Assembly: GCA_947303805.1 (NCBI GenBank)
Contig: CAMYZE010000003.1
Location: 1-64,000 of the forward strand
Source: an uncultured Clostridia bacterium
GTDB lineage: Bacteria > Bacillota > Clostridia > Lachnospirales > Lachnospiraceae
DNA: 64,000 bases
Direction of reading: 5' to 3'
Below, piece after piece: positions 35,643 to 43,081 of this stretch. The notes under the pieces were generated by a model. The model made no database searches. It was not told where the DNA came from and saw only the letters and a program-made list of their open reading frames with translations. Position 1 is the first letter of the stretch; each line of letters opens with the position of its first letter. Made by a program: the position numbers and the translations under genes.

Positions 35643-36115
35643 TTTGATAAATTCCTCTTTTTCACATTCTTAATTTCTTTATTGATTAGGCTCTCAAAAT
35701 TCGTTGTATATTTTTCTGATAATGATATAAGTTGTTCTTGTTCTTTTTTTGAGAGCATTGACATAGCTGTTTCCTCTGCATGAGTAATACGAAGGACAGT
35801 CTCTTGACACCATTTTCTGCCTTTATTTGTTAATTTTACAATTTTATTTCGTTTATTTTTTGCACTCTCATCAACAGACACATAACCTTCCTTAATCAAA
35901 TTATTTACTATAAGACTGACTGTCTGTTTTACCTGTGATATATGTTCACAAATTTGTTTTTGTGTCAGACCATTTTTAGCATAATATAATGAATTTACAG
36001 TAAGCAAAGTTTTCATCATTATTTTATTGCTTTTAGCATACATTACATAAAGAGCAAATTGTTTGTCTCGCAATCTACAAAATGTATATGTATTATTTTT
36101 AATATCTTTAGTCAT
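35639..36115 (-). CDS. MarR-family transcriptional regulator
   Basis: 158 residues from the ATG at 36115 after GAGGGG. NGLTQKQICEHISQVKQTVS with LIVNNLIKEGYVSVDES is the winged helix-turn-helix, and NKIVKLTNKGRKW the wing. It probably represses its own operon (MarR, esterase) through two near-identical inverted repeats around the promoter. Confidence 0.88.
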   Translation of the reverse strand: MTKDIKNNTYTFCRLRDKQFALYVMYAKSNKIMMKTLLTVNSLYYAKNGLTQKQICEHISQVKQTVSLIVNNLIKEGYVSVDESAKNKRNKIVKLTNKGRKWCQETVLRITHAEETAMSMLSKKEQEQLISLSEKYTTNFESLINKEIKNVKKRNLSK

Positions 36116-36136
36116 ATTTAATCCCCTCTTTTTTTT

Positions 36137-36190
36137 GTCCATTTCTGGACTATTGTATCATAAATAATAAAATAAGTCAATTACTGGACT
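36137..36190 (-). promoter_or_regulatory. MarR promoter with two operator-like repeats
   Basis: TTGACT (36180-36175), 17 bases and TACAAT (36157-36152). GTCCA-gaaa-TGGAC (36150-36137) lies directly after the -10 box, and AGTCCAGTAATTGACT (36190-36175) covers the -35 box; both begin AGTCCAG-AA/TA-ATxGAC. Confidence 0.75.
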
Positions 36191-36330
36191 AATATAAAAT
36201 AAGTCAATAATTTAATAGTTAAAAAATAATAATAATAAAACTGCTGGAGGCCATATGGCATTTAGAGCTTTATATAGGTTACTATCAACAATATTTCATT
36301 ACTAAGTATCAAATCAATATAGCTGCAGAT

Positions 36331-36450
36331 AAATTTGTTGGTAAAAATGCACATATTATGATATGATTCATATAGATACTTAAATTTGACTAGAAAATAT
36401 AGAATAAATTACTATCTTTAGCGATGGTCAAATTTGGAGTATACTAAAAC
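36331..36450 (+). repeat. Leader repeat copy B with 36-bp end site
   Basis: TTGTTGGTAAAAATGCACAT ... ACTTAAATTTGAC ... GGTCAAATTTGGAGTATACT ending in AAAAC. AAATTTGAC/GTCAAATTT pair across ~38 bases. The end site (36415-36450) has a changed left arm (TCTTTAG for GTTTTAG). It joins directly to the acetyltransferase gene. Confidence 0.7.
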
Positions 36451-36461
36451 GGATTGATGAG

Positions 36462-37109
36462 GTGACCATAGATGAAGAACGGAAAAAACCAGATCCAAAT
36501 GTGATCCATCCGATCGCAGGATATGACAAGGAAATATACGTCAAACCGACTGTAAAGAATCCGAATATCATCGTCGGAGATTTTACCTACATTGCAGACT
36601 CAGAATTTGAAAATCATGTAACAAACTATTATCCCTGGAGCAGAGATAAGCTTATCATCGGCAAGTTCTGTCAGATTGCAGCGGGCGTCGAGTTTGTTAT
36701 GAATGATGCGAATCACCAGATGAATGCTGTAACGACATTCCCGTTTTATACACTTGAAGGATGGGAAATGAATGCTCCCGATCCGTCTGAAATGCCGTTT
36801 AAAGGAGATACCGTGGTCGGTAATGACGTGTGGATCTGCCAGAACGCTGTGATTCTTCCTGGAGTTCATATCGGTGATGGAGCCATCGTCGGAGCAAATA
36901 GCGTGGTCGGAAGTGATATTGACCCCTACACCATTGTGGTGGGAAATCCCGCAAAGGTTCTACGGAATCGATTTGATGATGAACTGATTGATCTGATGCT
37001 CCGATTCAAATGGTGGGATAGAAGTATTGAGGAGATCAATGCACTGATCCCAATCCTGACCTGCAGTGATTTGGATACAGTTAGGGAAAAATTGAAGGAA
37101 TTGCTGTAA
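36462..37109 (+). CDS. Xenobiotic/streptogramin-type O-acetyltransferase (left-handed beta-helix)
   Basis: 215 residues from a GTG at 36462 preceded by GATGAGG. LIIGKFCQIAAGVEFVMNDA with NHQMNAVTTFPF, then KGDTVVGNDVWICQNAVILP and GVHIGDGAIVGANSVV, are the hexapeptide repeats and active-site loop of the CatB/Vat group. The usual His (ANHQMN) is present. Such enzymes acetylate chloramphenicol or streptogramin A, though many chromosomal ones have no known drug substrate. The DNA is visibly GC-richer than its surroundings and is bracketed by palindromic sites, so it was probably acquired. Confidence 0.82.
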   Translation: MTIDEERKKPDPNVIHPIAGYDKEIYVKPTVKNPNIIVGDFTYIADSEFENHVTNYYPWSRDKLIIGKFCQIAAGVEFVMNDANHQMNAVTTFPFYTLEGWEMNAPDPSEMPFKGDTVVGNDVWICQNAVILPGVHIGDGAIVGANSVVGSDIDPYTIVVGNPAKVLRNRFDDELIDLMLRFKWWDRSIEEINALIPILTCSDLDTVREKLKELL

Positions 37110-37347
37110 TGAAAAGAGTTATCGTGATCTGGAGCACTAGAGCGGGCAAGAGCACTTTTTCCAGAAAACTGAAAGATAAGACATCTCTTCTGCTTTATTA
37201 TCTGAACAGGATCTTTCATAAACTAGACAGAACAACGATTAACCGTTAGGAGTTCGATCAGAAACTACAGACAATTCTGCAAATGGATCGTTGTATCATA
37301 GATGGAAATTACCAACGAACTCTGCCGCTGAGGTTTGAAGCATGGTT
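37110..37347 (+). pseudogene. Decayed P-loop kinase-like gene (topology modulation/FlaR type)
   Basis: Directly after the acetyltransferase stop, an ATG opens MKRVIVIWSTRAGKSTFSRK; the P-loop has lost its normal GxPGAGKS start. An in-frame TAG follows TTINR, after which EFDQKLQTILQMDRCIIDGN and YQRTLPLRFEAW continue the family sequence. The frame is then cut by palindrome copy C at 37345. GC content matches the acetyltransferase, so the two arrived together. Confidence 0.75.
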
Positions 37348-37380
37348 TTAGCGATGGTCAAATTTGGAGTATACTAAAAC
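37345..37380. repeat. 36-bp imperfect palindrome, copy C
   Basis: GTTTTAG-CGATGGT-CAAATTTG-GAGTATA-CTAAAAC: 7-bp inverted arms with a self-complementary centre. Bases 37348-37380 match the end of leader copy B, so the interval 36451-37347 has the same site on both sides. Confidence 0.75.
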
Positions 37381-37529
37381 TTAATATAAAAAGAAAAGGA
37401 TTGACTCCCATAGAATTTAGGAACCAATCCTTCTTCTCCACCAAATGCCATAGCCTCAGAATAAAATCCGTCTTTTCTAAATTTTACAATTTAAATATCT
37501 ATATTTCCCCATCTTTAAAATATATTTAA
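37381..37529 (+). pseudogene. C-terminal remnant of an IS3-family transposase (OrfB)
   Basis: LNIKRKGLTPIEFRNQSF matches the terminal motif of IS3/IS150-type OrfB (KGLTPVEYRNQS-like). Everything before it has been replaced by palindrome copy C. The following codons show no family resemblance. Confidence 0.6.
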
Positions 37530-37560
37530 CAAAATTTTTTTACTATTTTTTACTTCTTCA

Positions 37561-37706
37561 AGTTTCTCTAAACTTGGTTTGTTTTTGGCATAGATAAATT
37601 CATCTTCAACTTCTGCTTATCTTTGCATCTTGTCAAATGGAATACCAGAAGCTTTTGGTGCTGCAGATTTCTTTGAAGTAAAAATGAGCACGAATATAGT
37701 TGCGAT
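37561..37706 (-). pseudogene. Decayed membrane-protein tail
   Basis: On the minus strand the bases read IFVLIFTSKKSAAPKASGIP FDKMQR, then a TAA, then AEVEDEFIYAKNKFRET and a TGA. A hydrophobic end plus charged cytoplasmic tail with two in-frame stops suggests the end of a broken membrane-protein gene. The family is not recognised. Confidence 0.4.
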
Positions 37707-37707
37707 G

Positions 37708-37814
37708 AAAATAAAAGGGACGGTGATTATTATTGTTACTTTATAATTAAATTTTTGATTTTTATAAAAAAGTCAAATTACTGAACAATATTATTCTCCG
37801 TCCCTTTTATTTTA
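37708..37814. mobile_element. MITE copy 4 (~107 bp, best preserved ends)
   Basis: Left end AAAATAAAAGGGACGGTGAT, right end (inverted) AAAATAAAAGGGACGGAGAA; 27 of the first 30 bases pair. No open frame inside. Confidence 0.85.
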
Positions 37815-37837
37815 TTTTTACATATACCATAATATTT

Positions 37838-39202
37838 TTAATTTTCCATTATATGTCTCGCCACATACACTCCTGATGCACTTGCGTGAGAGAGTGAGTG
37901 AGTGATACCACTGCAGTCGCCTATTACAAAAAGACCTTTGTGATTTGTCTCTAAATTTTCATCCAATTTAACTTCCATATTGTAGAACTTAACCTCTACA
38001 CCATAAAGAAGAGTATCGACATTTGCAGTTCCTGGAGCAATCTTATCAAGTTGATATATAAACTCTATAATACAGTCAAGTATTCTCTTTGGAAGCACAA
38101 GAGAAAGGTCGCCAGCAGTCGCTTTTAATGTCGGATTTACAAATCCCTCTTGAATTCTCTTTTCAGTACTTCTTCTACCATTTATCATATCGCCAAATCT
38201 TTGCACGATGACTCCGCCTCCAAGCATATTTGAAAGTCTCGCAATTGACTCACCATAGCCATTACTGTCTTTAAATGGTTCTGAAAATGTCTTCGCAACT
38301 AACACTGCAAAATTAGTATTTTCAGTTCTAAGTTTTGGGTCGTCGTAACTGTGACCATTTACAGTTATTATTCCATTTGTATTTTCTTGAACGACAGAAC
38401 CATATGGATTCATACAGAAAGTTCTGACATTATCATCATATTTTGGAGTTCTATATACTATCTTACTCTCATAAAGTTCATCAGTTAGATGTTTAAATAT
38501 TATGGCTGGAAGTTCAACACGAACACCTAAGTCGACACGATTACTCTTTGTCTCTATGCCCATTTCTTTGCAGACTTTCTCCATCCACTTACTTCCAGAT
38601 CTTCCAGCTGAGATGATACATTTCTTGGCTTCGAACTCTCCATTATTTGTTTTTATCAAGTAACTTCCATTTCTATCTTCTATGTTTTCGCAAGTTGTGT
38701 TGAATTTAATTTCAATTTTGTCTTTAAGCTTGTTATAAATGTTTCCCATCACAACGTAATTCACATCAGTACCAAGATGTCTAACCTCTGCATCAAGAAG
38801 TTTAAGACCATTTTGCATACACATAGTTTTAATTCTTGAATTGTCATTGCGATAAATCTTAGTATTCTGACCACCATTTTCTACATTGATAGTATCGACA
38901 TACTTCATAAGCTCTATGGCCTTATCTTTTCCGATGTATTGATAGAGTGTGCCCCCGAAATCATTTGTGATATTGTACTTTCCATCTGAAAATGCTCCAG
39001 CACCTCCAAAACCATTCATTATACTACAAGGTTTACAATTGATACAAGATTTTATTTTTACACCATCAATAGGACAATGTCTTTTCTCAAGTACATTGCC
39101 TGTTTCTATCATTAGAATCTTTATATCTTTATTTATTTTTAATAATTCATATGCAGAAAAAATTCCACCAGGTCCTGCACCTATAATTGCTATGTCGTAC
39201 AT
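37838..39202 (-). CDS. FAD-dependent NAD(FAD)-utilising dehydrogenase-like protein
   Basis: 454 residues from the ATG at 39202 after AAAGGAAA. YDIAIIGAGPGGIFSAYELL is the FAD-binding motif; CPIDGVKIKSCINCKPCSIM NGFGGAGAFSDGKYN is the signature of the large uncharacterised FAD family with a CxxCxxC motif; GLFVIGDCSGITHSLSHASA closes the FAD site. Reaction unknown. Confidence 0.85.
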   Translation of the reverse strand: MYDIAIIGAGPGGIFSAYELLKINKDIKILMIETGNVLEKRHCPIDGVKIKSCINCKPCSIMNGFGGAGAFSDGKYNITNDFGGTLYQYIGKDKAIELMKYVDTINVENGGQNTKIYRNDNSRIKTMCMQNGLKLLDAEVRHLGTDVNYVVMGNIYNKLKDKIEIKFNTTCENIEDRNGSYLIKTNNGEFEAKKCIISAGRSGSKWMEKVCKEMGIETKSNRVDLGVRVELPAIIFKHLTDELYESKIVYRTPKYDDNVRTFCMNPYGSVVQENTNGIITVNGHSYDDPKLRTENTNFAVLVAKTFSEPFKDSNGYGESIARLSNMLGGGVIVQRFGDMINGRRSTEKRIQEGFVNPTLKATAGDLSLVLPKRILDCIIEFIYQLDKIAPGTANVDTLLYGVEVKFYNMEVKLDENLETNHKGLFVIGDCSGITHSLSHASASGVYVARHIMEN

Positions 39203-39212
39203 AAATTTCCTT

Positions 39213-39247
39213 TCGGGCAACCCTCGTACGGGCGAGTTTTATGAGCC
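39213..39247. repeat. Dispersed palindrome between the HAD and FAD genes
   Basis: GTACGGGCGAGTTTTATGAG plus CCC (39226-39247), in the opposite orientation to most copies, with CGGGCAACCC before it. Confidence 0.6.
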
Positions 39248-39249
39248 CA

Positions 39250-39858
39250 TTATAAAATATTCTTGTTTTTGAGTTCGGTACGCAAGTCATTCACATCCCC
39301 CGTAAACACATACCCGTCCATTCCTGTTCTATTTGCTCCAAAGATATTGATTATCAAATCATCTATAAAGAAACTCTCTTCTGGTTTTATATTAAACTTT
39401 TTATAAAGAGCCTCATATATCTCTTTAAATGGTTTTACTTCCCCTACATCACAGGACACTATTTTACCGTCAAAATATTTGCTTGCAGGAATTTTCTCCC
39501 AGTAGTCGTGTTGGCTAAATCCTGCATTTGACAAAAGATAAATCTTATATCCCTTATCTTTTAATTCTTTAACAAGTTCTTCCATCCCCTCAATTGGAGT
39601 AAGATACTGAGACCAGTTGACTATAAGCTCTCGAATTTTATCGCGATACTCTTCTCCTATACCCTTCACTACATGGTCTACAAACTCATCTTCAGTAATT
39701 CTACCGTAGTCCATATAGATGGACTTAAAGTTCATATATGCTGCCTTAAAGATTTTTTCTTCTTCAGCTCTATCATTTAAATTAAGTTTTCCTACATATT
39801 GCATGGGGCTAAAATCTATCAAGACATTACCCATGTCAAATATAATATTCTTATACAT
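39250..39858 (-). CDS. HAD-superfamily hydrolase (HAD-IA)
   Basis: 202 residues from the ATG at 39858 after GAGG. NIIFDMGNVLIDFSPMQYVG holds the nucleophile Asp, YLLSNAGFSQHDYWEK the motif II Ser, and FFIDDLIINIFGANRTGMDG the motif IV acids. FDMGNV instead of FDxDGT is usual in this branch of phosphatase-like proteins. The natural phosphoester is unknown. Confidence 0.85.
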   Translation of the reverse strand: MYKNIIFDMGNVLIDFSPMQYVGKLNLNDRAEEEKIFKAAYMNFKSIYMDYGRITEDEFVDHVVKGIGEEYRDKIRELIVNWSQYLTPIEGMEELVKELKDKGYKIYLLSNAGFSQHDYWEKIPASKYFDGKIVSCDVGEVKPFKEIYEALYKKFNIKPEESFFIDDLIINIFGANRTGMDGYVFTGDVNDLRTELKNKNIL

Positions 39859-39890
39859 GTCAACCTCTACAATCATTAAATTCTATCTAA

Positions 39891-39973
39891 CTGCCGCAGC
39901 AAATTGCTAAGAAAATGCTTCGGTTCTATCCATAGGTTACCCACCGGCATTTTCGTGCAGTTTGCTGCGGTAG
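39891..39973. repeat. 83-bp inverted repeat upstream of the HAD gene
   Basis: CTGCCGCAGCAAATTGC (39891-39907) pairs with GCAGTTTGCTGCGGTAG (39957-39973), and an inner AAAATGC/GCATTTT pair extends the stem. Could be the hrcA terminator, a small structured RNA or a MITE; only one copy seen. Confidence 0.6.
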
Positions 39974-39993
39974 GTATTTATAATAATTAGTTA

Positions 39994-41076
39994 CTATTTA
40001 TCATCAAGTTCTTTACTGATATTTAACATAGTTGACTTGATAGTTTTTAGCACCTTCTCATAATCCATTCTCTTTGGTCCCACAACTCCTATAGTTCCTC
40101 TCATGCCGTTTCCAAAGTCACAATTGGCTGTGACAACTGAACAATCTTTCATGGCATTTACTGAAGACTCTTCTCCAATATAAACTTTTAGTCCCGTCTC
40201 TGAGCTTTCTTCATTGACCTTATCAACTAGTTTTAATAAGTCTTGTTTCTTTTCAAAAGTTTCAACTAAGTCTTTTACATTTCCAGACTCTTCAAACTCT
40301 TTATATTTAAAGAAATTATTTGAACCGTATGTCCATATATTATCAGCATTATCTTTTTCTTCAAATGATGCTGCAATGCCATTTACCAATATCTCTATCT
40401 CTTTAAAGTTTTTCTTTAAGTCATTTATTGACCTCGCTACCTTATCAGAATTAATTTCAGAAACCCTAACTCCTGATAAAATATTATTGACGTTTTGATT
40501 TAGGTCAAGTATTTCTTTAGCATCAATAATTTTATCAAATTCAACAATTCTAGTCTTTACTACATTCCCTTCTGCGACTGTGACAGCAAGGACTTTTTTA
40601 TCTTCAAGATTTGAAAGTTGGACATATTTAATCTTATTGTTATTTACAGAAGGTCCTGCTATCATAGCAGCATAATTCGTGCTTGCTGCTATGGTTTTGA
40701 CTAGGGTCTTCATCATATCCTCAAGTTTATCAACCCTTGCAGTCATCTCTGTCTTAAGAGTTTTAATTTCAGTCTCTTTTTCCTTCATAAGATTATTGAC
40801 ATAAAGTCTATACCCCTTATCAGATGGTATTCTTCCTGCTGAAGTATGAGGCTTAATCAAAAATCCAAGATCCTCAAGGTCGCTCATCTCATTTCTTATA
40901 GTAGCAGGGCTTAATCCCATATCTGGAAGTTTGCTAATAGTTCTTGAACCCACCGGCTCGCCTGTCTCAAGATACAACTTAATAATAGTGATTAGGATTT
41001 CTCTCTTTCTTTCATCAAGACCTTGATTATCACTCTCTATAAGTGCTACTTTACTTTTTTTTGTTGTTTTTGGCAT
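39994..41076 (-). CDS. hrcA: Heat-inducible transcription repressor HrcA
   Basis: 360 residues from the ATG at 41076 after AGAGGT. LDERKREILITIIKLYLETG EPVGSRTISK, MGLSPATIRNEMSDLEDLGF and LIKPHTSAGRIPSDKGYRLY are diagnostic. It represses chaperone genes by binding CIRCE. Residues 1-20 are a basic extension. In many Firmicutes it heads hrcA-grpE-dnaK-dnaJ, but here the next gene is a HAD hydrolase and I see no CIRCE sequence in the window. Confidence 0.93.
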   Translation of the reverse strand: MPKTTKKSKVALIESDNQGLDERKREILITIIKLYLETGEPVGSRTISKLPDMGLSPATIRNEMSDLEDLGFLIKPHTSAGRIPSDKGYRLYVNNLMKEKETEIKTLKTEMTARVDKLEDMMKTLVKTIAASTNYAAMIAGPSVNNNKIKYVQLSNLEDKKVLAVTVAEGNVVKTRIVEFDKIIDAKEILDLNQNVNNILSGVRVSEINSDKVARSINDLKKNFKEIEILVNGIAASFEEKDNADNIWTYGSNNFFKYKEFEESGNVKDLVETFEKKQDLLKLVDKVNEESSETGLKVYIGEESSVNAMKDCSVVTANCDFGNGMRGTIGVVGPKRMDYEKVLKTIKSTMLNISKELDDK

Positions 41077-41142
41077 TGCTAATTTACCTCTGCTAATAAT
41101 ATACATACAATAATATCATATTTTAAAAGTTATTGCAATTTT

Positions 41143-41193
41143 GGGGCTCGCATAGCTCGTCCATACAGTTTGGTCGCATAGCTCGTCCATACT
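41143..41193. repeat. Tandem dispersed palindromes upstream of hrcA
   Basis: GGGCTCGCATAGCTCGTCCA (41143-41162) and GGTCGCATAGCTCGTCCATA (41171-41190), 8 bases apart. Confidence 0.65.
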
Positions 41194-41206
41194 ATAACAA
41201 TAAAAA

Positions 41207-41223
41207 GGGCGGTGTAACCGCCC
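41207..41223 (-). terminator. Terminator of the PI-PLC-like operon
   Basis: GGGCGGT-gta-ACCGCCC followed on the minus strand by TTTTTA, 20 bases past the stop of the small secreted protein. Confidence 0.85.
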
Positions 41224-41243
41224 ATAAAACTTTTAATAATCAA

Positions 41244-41537
41244 TTATGACTCAGCAACTGTCGTTGTCTCCGCCTTATCTTTAATTCCTCTCTTTGACAT
41301 CTCTATCTTAACCCTAGACTGAACTTGTTGCTGCATATTAACCTCAAGATTGGCAAGAACTTCACTAATTCCTGTTGACTCTCCACTTCCGTTGATCCAT
41401 AAATTAATCTCATCTCTAGTTACAAATATTTGTTTCAATTCTTCTTGAGTTTCTGCAAAGCCAGGGATTGCAGATATAAGTCCCATTACTATCACGGAAG
41501 CTATTATTATTAAAACTTTTTTAGTTAAGTTTTTCAT
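41244..41537 (-). CDS. Small secreted protein, partner of the PI-PLC-like protein
   Basis: 97 residues with signal peptide MKNLTKKVLIIIASVIVMGL ISAIPGFA. The mature part is ~65 residues, helical, with FVTRDEINLWINGSGESTGI that loosely resembles AFIVRDEWTGWV near the N-terminus of the next gene's product. It follows that gene by 19 bases with its own AGATGAT site, so the two are co-expressed. Function unknown. Confidence 0.65.
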   Translation of the reverse strand: MKNLTKKVLIIIASVIVMGLISAIPGFAETQEELKQIFVTRDEINLWINGSGESTGISEVLANLEVNMQQQVQSRVKIEMSKRGIKDKAETTTVAES

Positions 41538-41556
41538 AATATCATCTCCAATTTAA

Positions 41557-42993
41557 TTAAGGGTTAGTTTTAAGTATTTTATCAGCCAAAGCCTCATCAG
41601 CAAAATCAACCATTATAGTTCCTACGAGTTTACCCTGTGGTATGTCATAGGCTTTTATTGCTTTGTTAACTTCTGTGGCAACCTCAGAAGGTTTAACTTT
41701 AACTATTGCTGATGTATTTGTATTATCTACCTTGTATCCTTCAGTATATATCAAGGATCCATTCTTACCCTTAGTCCCACTTGTGTTTATGCTTTTAACA
41801 GTGACTATATCTAACGAATTAGTCGTTATATTTACCTTCTCTTCAGCAGTATATTGAAACTCCTTATTTTCAGTATACATTGATACACCATCTACTACTG
41901 CTCCATTTGTTAGCAGACTTGTATAGGCATTGCTACTATACATTGGTATCCCTATATCAAGTGAAGATATTCTTGAAAATATAACCATTTTCTTTCTAAC
42001 ATCTTTTAATTTTGGGAAAGTGTTGCCAGTATAAACAAAATCCTTTAAATTAACAGTTGTTTTATCCCCATCTCTTAAGTTAAATGTTTGTTTATCAATC
42101 AACTCTTTTAGTAGTGTTACAAGTGTCCCCGCTTCTGAGCTGACGTTTCTAATTGATATTACTACTGTTTCTGTTGGATTGTTTATTAAAAATCTCACAA
42201 TTTCGTACAATTGGCTTTTAACAAAATCTCCATTATTTGCTGCATAATTTCCTGCCCCAGTTCCAACTTGTTGTATTATATTTCCAGTAATAATAACATT
42301 TCCGTCAGTAGGTGTAAATGAGTATCCATAAGTTTGCACTGTTTCACCACTGGCAGGTTTTTTATAACTCAAACCATAATCAAGTGCTCTATAACCTCTA
42401 ATCATGTTATAATATATTGAATTACTTTGTCTACAATATTGTGCAATGCTTCTTGCTTTCATTATGTCTGTGGTATCACCATCTGTTGCTTGTGCCTCTG
42501 TATAATACAAAGCCGCATTTGCAACACCTGGTATATTTATATCATTTAAATATCTATTATTAGGAAGTTTTGACATCCAAGATTGTTTATCAACCCCACT
42601 CCAATCTATCATAACATAACTTGAAGATTCATCAGAGCCAGTTTTTCTCTTATTTATTTCTTTTCTTTTTTCTTTTATCATGTCTTTAAGCTTCTGAGTT
42701 GGTTTTCCTTCCTCATCCAAATACTCAGGAACTTTTTTATACTTCTCGGTAAATCTATATTGCATATCATAAAAATCCATACCTTCATAGATTTTTGCTG
42801 TGGCATTTTTATCAAGTTCAGAAAGAGAAGCAGTAAAATCTCTAACCCATCCAGTCCACTCATCACGGACTATAAAGGCAGCCTTCTCATCATTTGTTAA
42901 TTCTCTCTCTTCCGCAGCAAACACAGAACCAACTGAACTAAATGTCAGCGTCACTGCCATAATTATTGCAATTAAAGAATAGATTTTTTTCAT
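41557..42993 (-). CDS. Secreted PI-PLC-like protein lacking the catalytic residues
   Basis: 478 residues. Signal peptide 1-27 (ends SVFAAEE). Helical N-terminal extension to about 125. Then a PI-PLC X-domain pattern: WMSKLPNNRYLNDINIPG (140-156), RGYRALDYGL (199-208), FVKSQLYEIVRFLINNPTET VVISI (258-281) and RKKMVIFSRIS. The catalytic THDS after IPG is replaced by VANA (157-160), FDIR by LDYG, and the second His site by ITGN. It therefore looks like a pseudoenzyme, perhaps a lipid- or glycan-binding surface protein. Function is inferred. Confidence 0.65.
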   Translation of the reverse strand: MKKIYSLIAIIMAVTLTFSSVGSVFAAEERELTNDEKAAFIVRDEWTGWVRDFTASLSELDKNATAKIYEGMDFYDMQYRFTEKYKKVPEYLDEEGKPTQKLKDMIKEKRKEINKRKTGSDESSSYVMIDWSGVDKQSWMSKLPNNRYLNDINIPGVANAALYYTEAQATDGDTTDIMKARSIAQYCRQSNSIYYNMIRGYRALDYGLSYKKPASGETVQTYGYSFTPTDGNVIITGNIIQQVGTGAGNYAANNGDFVKSQLYEIVRFLINNPTETVVISIRNVSSEAGTLVTLLKELIDKQTFNLRDGDKTTVNLKDFVYTGNTFPKLKDVRKKMVIFSRISSLDIGIPMYSSNAYTSLLTNGAVVDGVSMYTENKEFQYTAEEKVNITTNSLDIVTVKSINTSGTKGKNGSLIYTEGYKVDNTNTSAIVKVKPSEVATEVNKAIKAYDIPQGKLVGTIMVDFADEALADKILKTNP

Positions 42994-43081
42994 TTCACAC
43001 CTCTATTTTTTACTAATATTAGTATAGACTACTATGGCCAAAAAATCAAGAAAATAGGCTATTTTAAGTATTAAATAATTA

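Noticed and set aside
31404..37380. 36-bp palindromes as integron attC sites
   Set aside because: The arms read GTTTTAG/CTAAAAC, not the RYYYAAC/GTTRRRY cores, and no integrase gene is present. I keep the sites as an unclassified repeat.
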